From JBBCJM01 sp037190175 (GTDB taxonomy: Bacteria; Pseudomonadota; Alphaproteobacteria; Rhodobacterales; Rhodobacteraceae), in the NCBI GenBank assembly GCA_037190175.1, contig JBBCJM010000176.1, forward strand, positions 1-6,757: a stretch of 6,757 nucleotides of DNA, in the 5' to 3' direction. Shown in pieces: positions 5,942-6,757 of the stretch (position 1 is the stretch's first letter; each line of letters opens with the position of its first letter). The position numbers and the translations under genes are program-made. Below the pieces are notes generated by a model, which saw only the letters and a list, made by a program, of their open reading frames with translations, had not been told where the DNA came from and searched no databases.

Positions 5942-5970
5942 TTGTGCCGGGCCGGGCAGCCGCCTAGATT
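5942..5970 (+). promoter_or_regulatory. Putative promoter of the DUF502 gene
   Basis: TTGTGC (5942-5947) and TAGATT (5965-5970) are spaced by 17 bp in the 67-bp gap after psuG. The -10 matches four of six consensus bases and ends 24 bases before the ATG at 5995. This suggests the DUF502 gene is expressed separately from the pseudouridine operon, although read-through cannot be excluded because I see no clear terminator after psuG. Confidence 0.45.
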
Positions 5971-5994
5971 GCCCCCGCAGCCCACGGACCGCCC

Positions 5995-6738
5995 ATGCAG
6001 GACCCGCCCCCTCACCTTCCCCATTTCCGCCGCCGGACCAGCGTCCTGGGGGCGTTGCGGGGGAATTTCCTGACCGGGCTGGTGGTGATCCTGCCCATCG
6101 GCCTCACGCTCTATCTGATCTGGGTGGTCACCGGCTGGATCGACAGCTGGGTGCTGCCCTTCATCCCCGGGCCCTGGCAGCCGCGCACGCTGATCGACAC
6201 CTACATCGGCCCCGACAGCCCGCTGCACCACCTGCGCGGCGCCGGGGTGATCGTGTTCCTGATCTTCACCGTCTTCGTGGGCTGGATCGCCAAGGGGCTG
6301 ATCGGGCGGTCGTTCCTGAGCTGGACCGAGGGGCTGGTGGACCGGATGCCGGTGGTGCGCTCGGTCTACACGGGCCTCAAGCAGATCGCCGAGACGGTCT
6401 TCACCCAAAGCAACAGCACCTTCGACAAGGCATGCCTGGTGGAGTTCCCGCGCCGGGGGATGTGGTCGATCGGCTTCGTCGCCGGTCGGGCGCGGGGCGA
6501 GATCTCGGCCCGGCTGGACGGCGCCTCGCCCATGACCACGGTCTATCTGCCCACCACGCCCAACCCGACTTCGGGCTATGTGGTCTTCGTGCCCGAGGAG
6601 GACGTGGTGGTGCTGTCGATGACCATCGAGGACGCGGCCAAGCTTATCATCTCGGCCGGGCTGGTCTACCCCAACCGCGACGGCACGGTCTCGGTGGTGC
6701 CGCCCCCGCCGCCTCCCCCGGCCCGGGCGGCGGAGTAG
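5995..6738 (+). CDS. DUF502 family integral membrane protein
   Basis: The 247-residue protein matches DUF502 (PF04367) in length and order of motifs. A short Pro/Arg-rich cytoplasmic start is followed by TM1 (about 25-47, LTGLVVILPIGLTLYLIWVV). A loop then leads to TM2 (about 82-104, ending VGWIAKGLIGR). The family's PVVRSVYTGLKQ segment follows (119-130), then a soluble beta-rich domain with FPRRGMWSIGFV (151-162) and the signature TTPNPTSGYVVFVP (187-200). It would sit in the inner membrane with most of its C-terminal half on one side. The family has no established biochemical role to my knowledge. The C-terminus ends in seven prolines (236-242). The ATG at 5995 has only a weak upstream ACGGA, but starting there keeps the usual short N-terminus before TM1. 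It follows psuG by 67 bp and has its own promoter candidate. The TAG stop is followed by GGCGGG, like the arm of the 3472-3532 repeat. Confidence 0.92.
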   Translation: MQDPPPHLPHFRRRTSVLGALRGNFLTGLVVILPIGLTLYLIWVVTGWIDSWVLPFIPGPWQPRTLIDTYIGPDSPLHHLRGAGVIVFLIFTVFVGWIAKGLIGRSFLSWTEGLVDRMPVVRSVYTGLKQIAETVFTQSNSTFDKACLVEFPRRGMWSIGFVAGRARGEISARLDGASPMTTVYLPTTPNPTSGYVVFVPEEDVVVLSMTIEDAAKLIISAGLVYPNRDGTVSVVPPPPPPPARAAE

Positions 6739-6757
6739 GGCGGGCGGTCTTCGCGCG

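Noticed and set aside
4986..5942. Minus-strand open frame (318 residues) antisense to psuG
   Set aside because: It mirrors psuG almost exactly and its product is Gly/Arg/His-rich with no recognisable domain.

Overview
The window is very GC-rich (roughly 70 %), densely coded chromosomal DNA. The gene content (a GapR/DUF2312 protein, an FbpB-type iron permease, a roseobacter-like divergent sulfotransferase-fold protein, a psuK-psuG pair and a DUF502 membrane protein) suggests an alphaproteobacterium, most likely of the Rhodobacteraceae. That placement is inferred from gene families and base composition, not from a marker gene. I see no phage, insertion sequence, CRISPR array, tRNA or rRNA.

Layout. 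Positions 1-771 (minus) hold the N-terminal 257 codons of an unrecognised protein that runs off the left edge. Positions 853-2523 (minus) encode a fused two-domain iron(III)-type ABC permease lying 81 bp upstream of it in the same direction. Divergent from the permease, 2604-3476 (plus) encodes a 290-residue protein resembling the sulfotransferase fold but without a recognisable PAPS-binding loop. It converges on gapR (3528-3782, minus). The two genes are separated by a 23-bp perfect inverted repeat (3472-3532), REP-like, whose two arms supply the TAG stop codons of both genes. Divergent from gapR, three plus-strand genes overlap head to tail: a 71-residue two-helix membrane protein (3905-4120), pseudouridine kinase psuK (4120-5013) and pseudouridine-5'-phosphate glycosidase psuG (5010-5927). 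A DUF502 membrane protein (5995-6738) follows behind its own plausible promoter.

How the genes work together. PsuK phosphorylates pseudouridine and PsuG splits the product into uracil and ribose 5-phosphate, so the 3905-5927 operon salvages pseudouridine from RNA turnover. The small membrane protein is translationally linked to them, but its role is unknown. GapR is a nucleoid protein that binds overtwisted DNA. The permease would import ferric iron with a binding protein and an ATPase that are not in the window.

The window is mostly ordinary core genome. The most notable items are the stop-codon-donating repeat, the degenerate sulfotransferase-like protein, the small membrane protein fused into the pseudouridine operon, and the unrecognised protein at the left edge. 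I found no convincing new multi-gene system.
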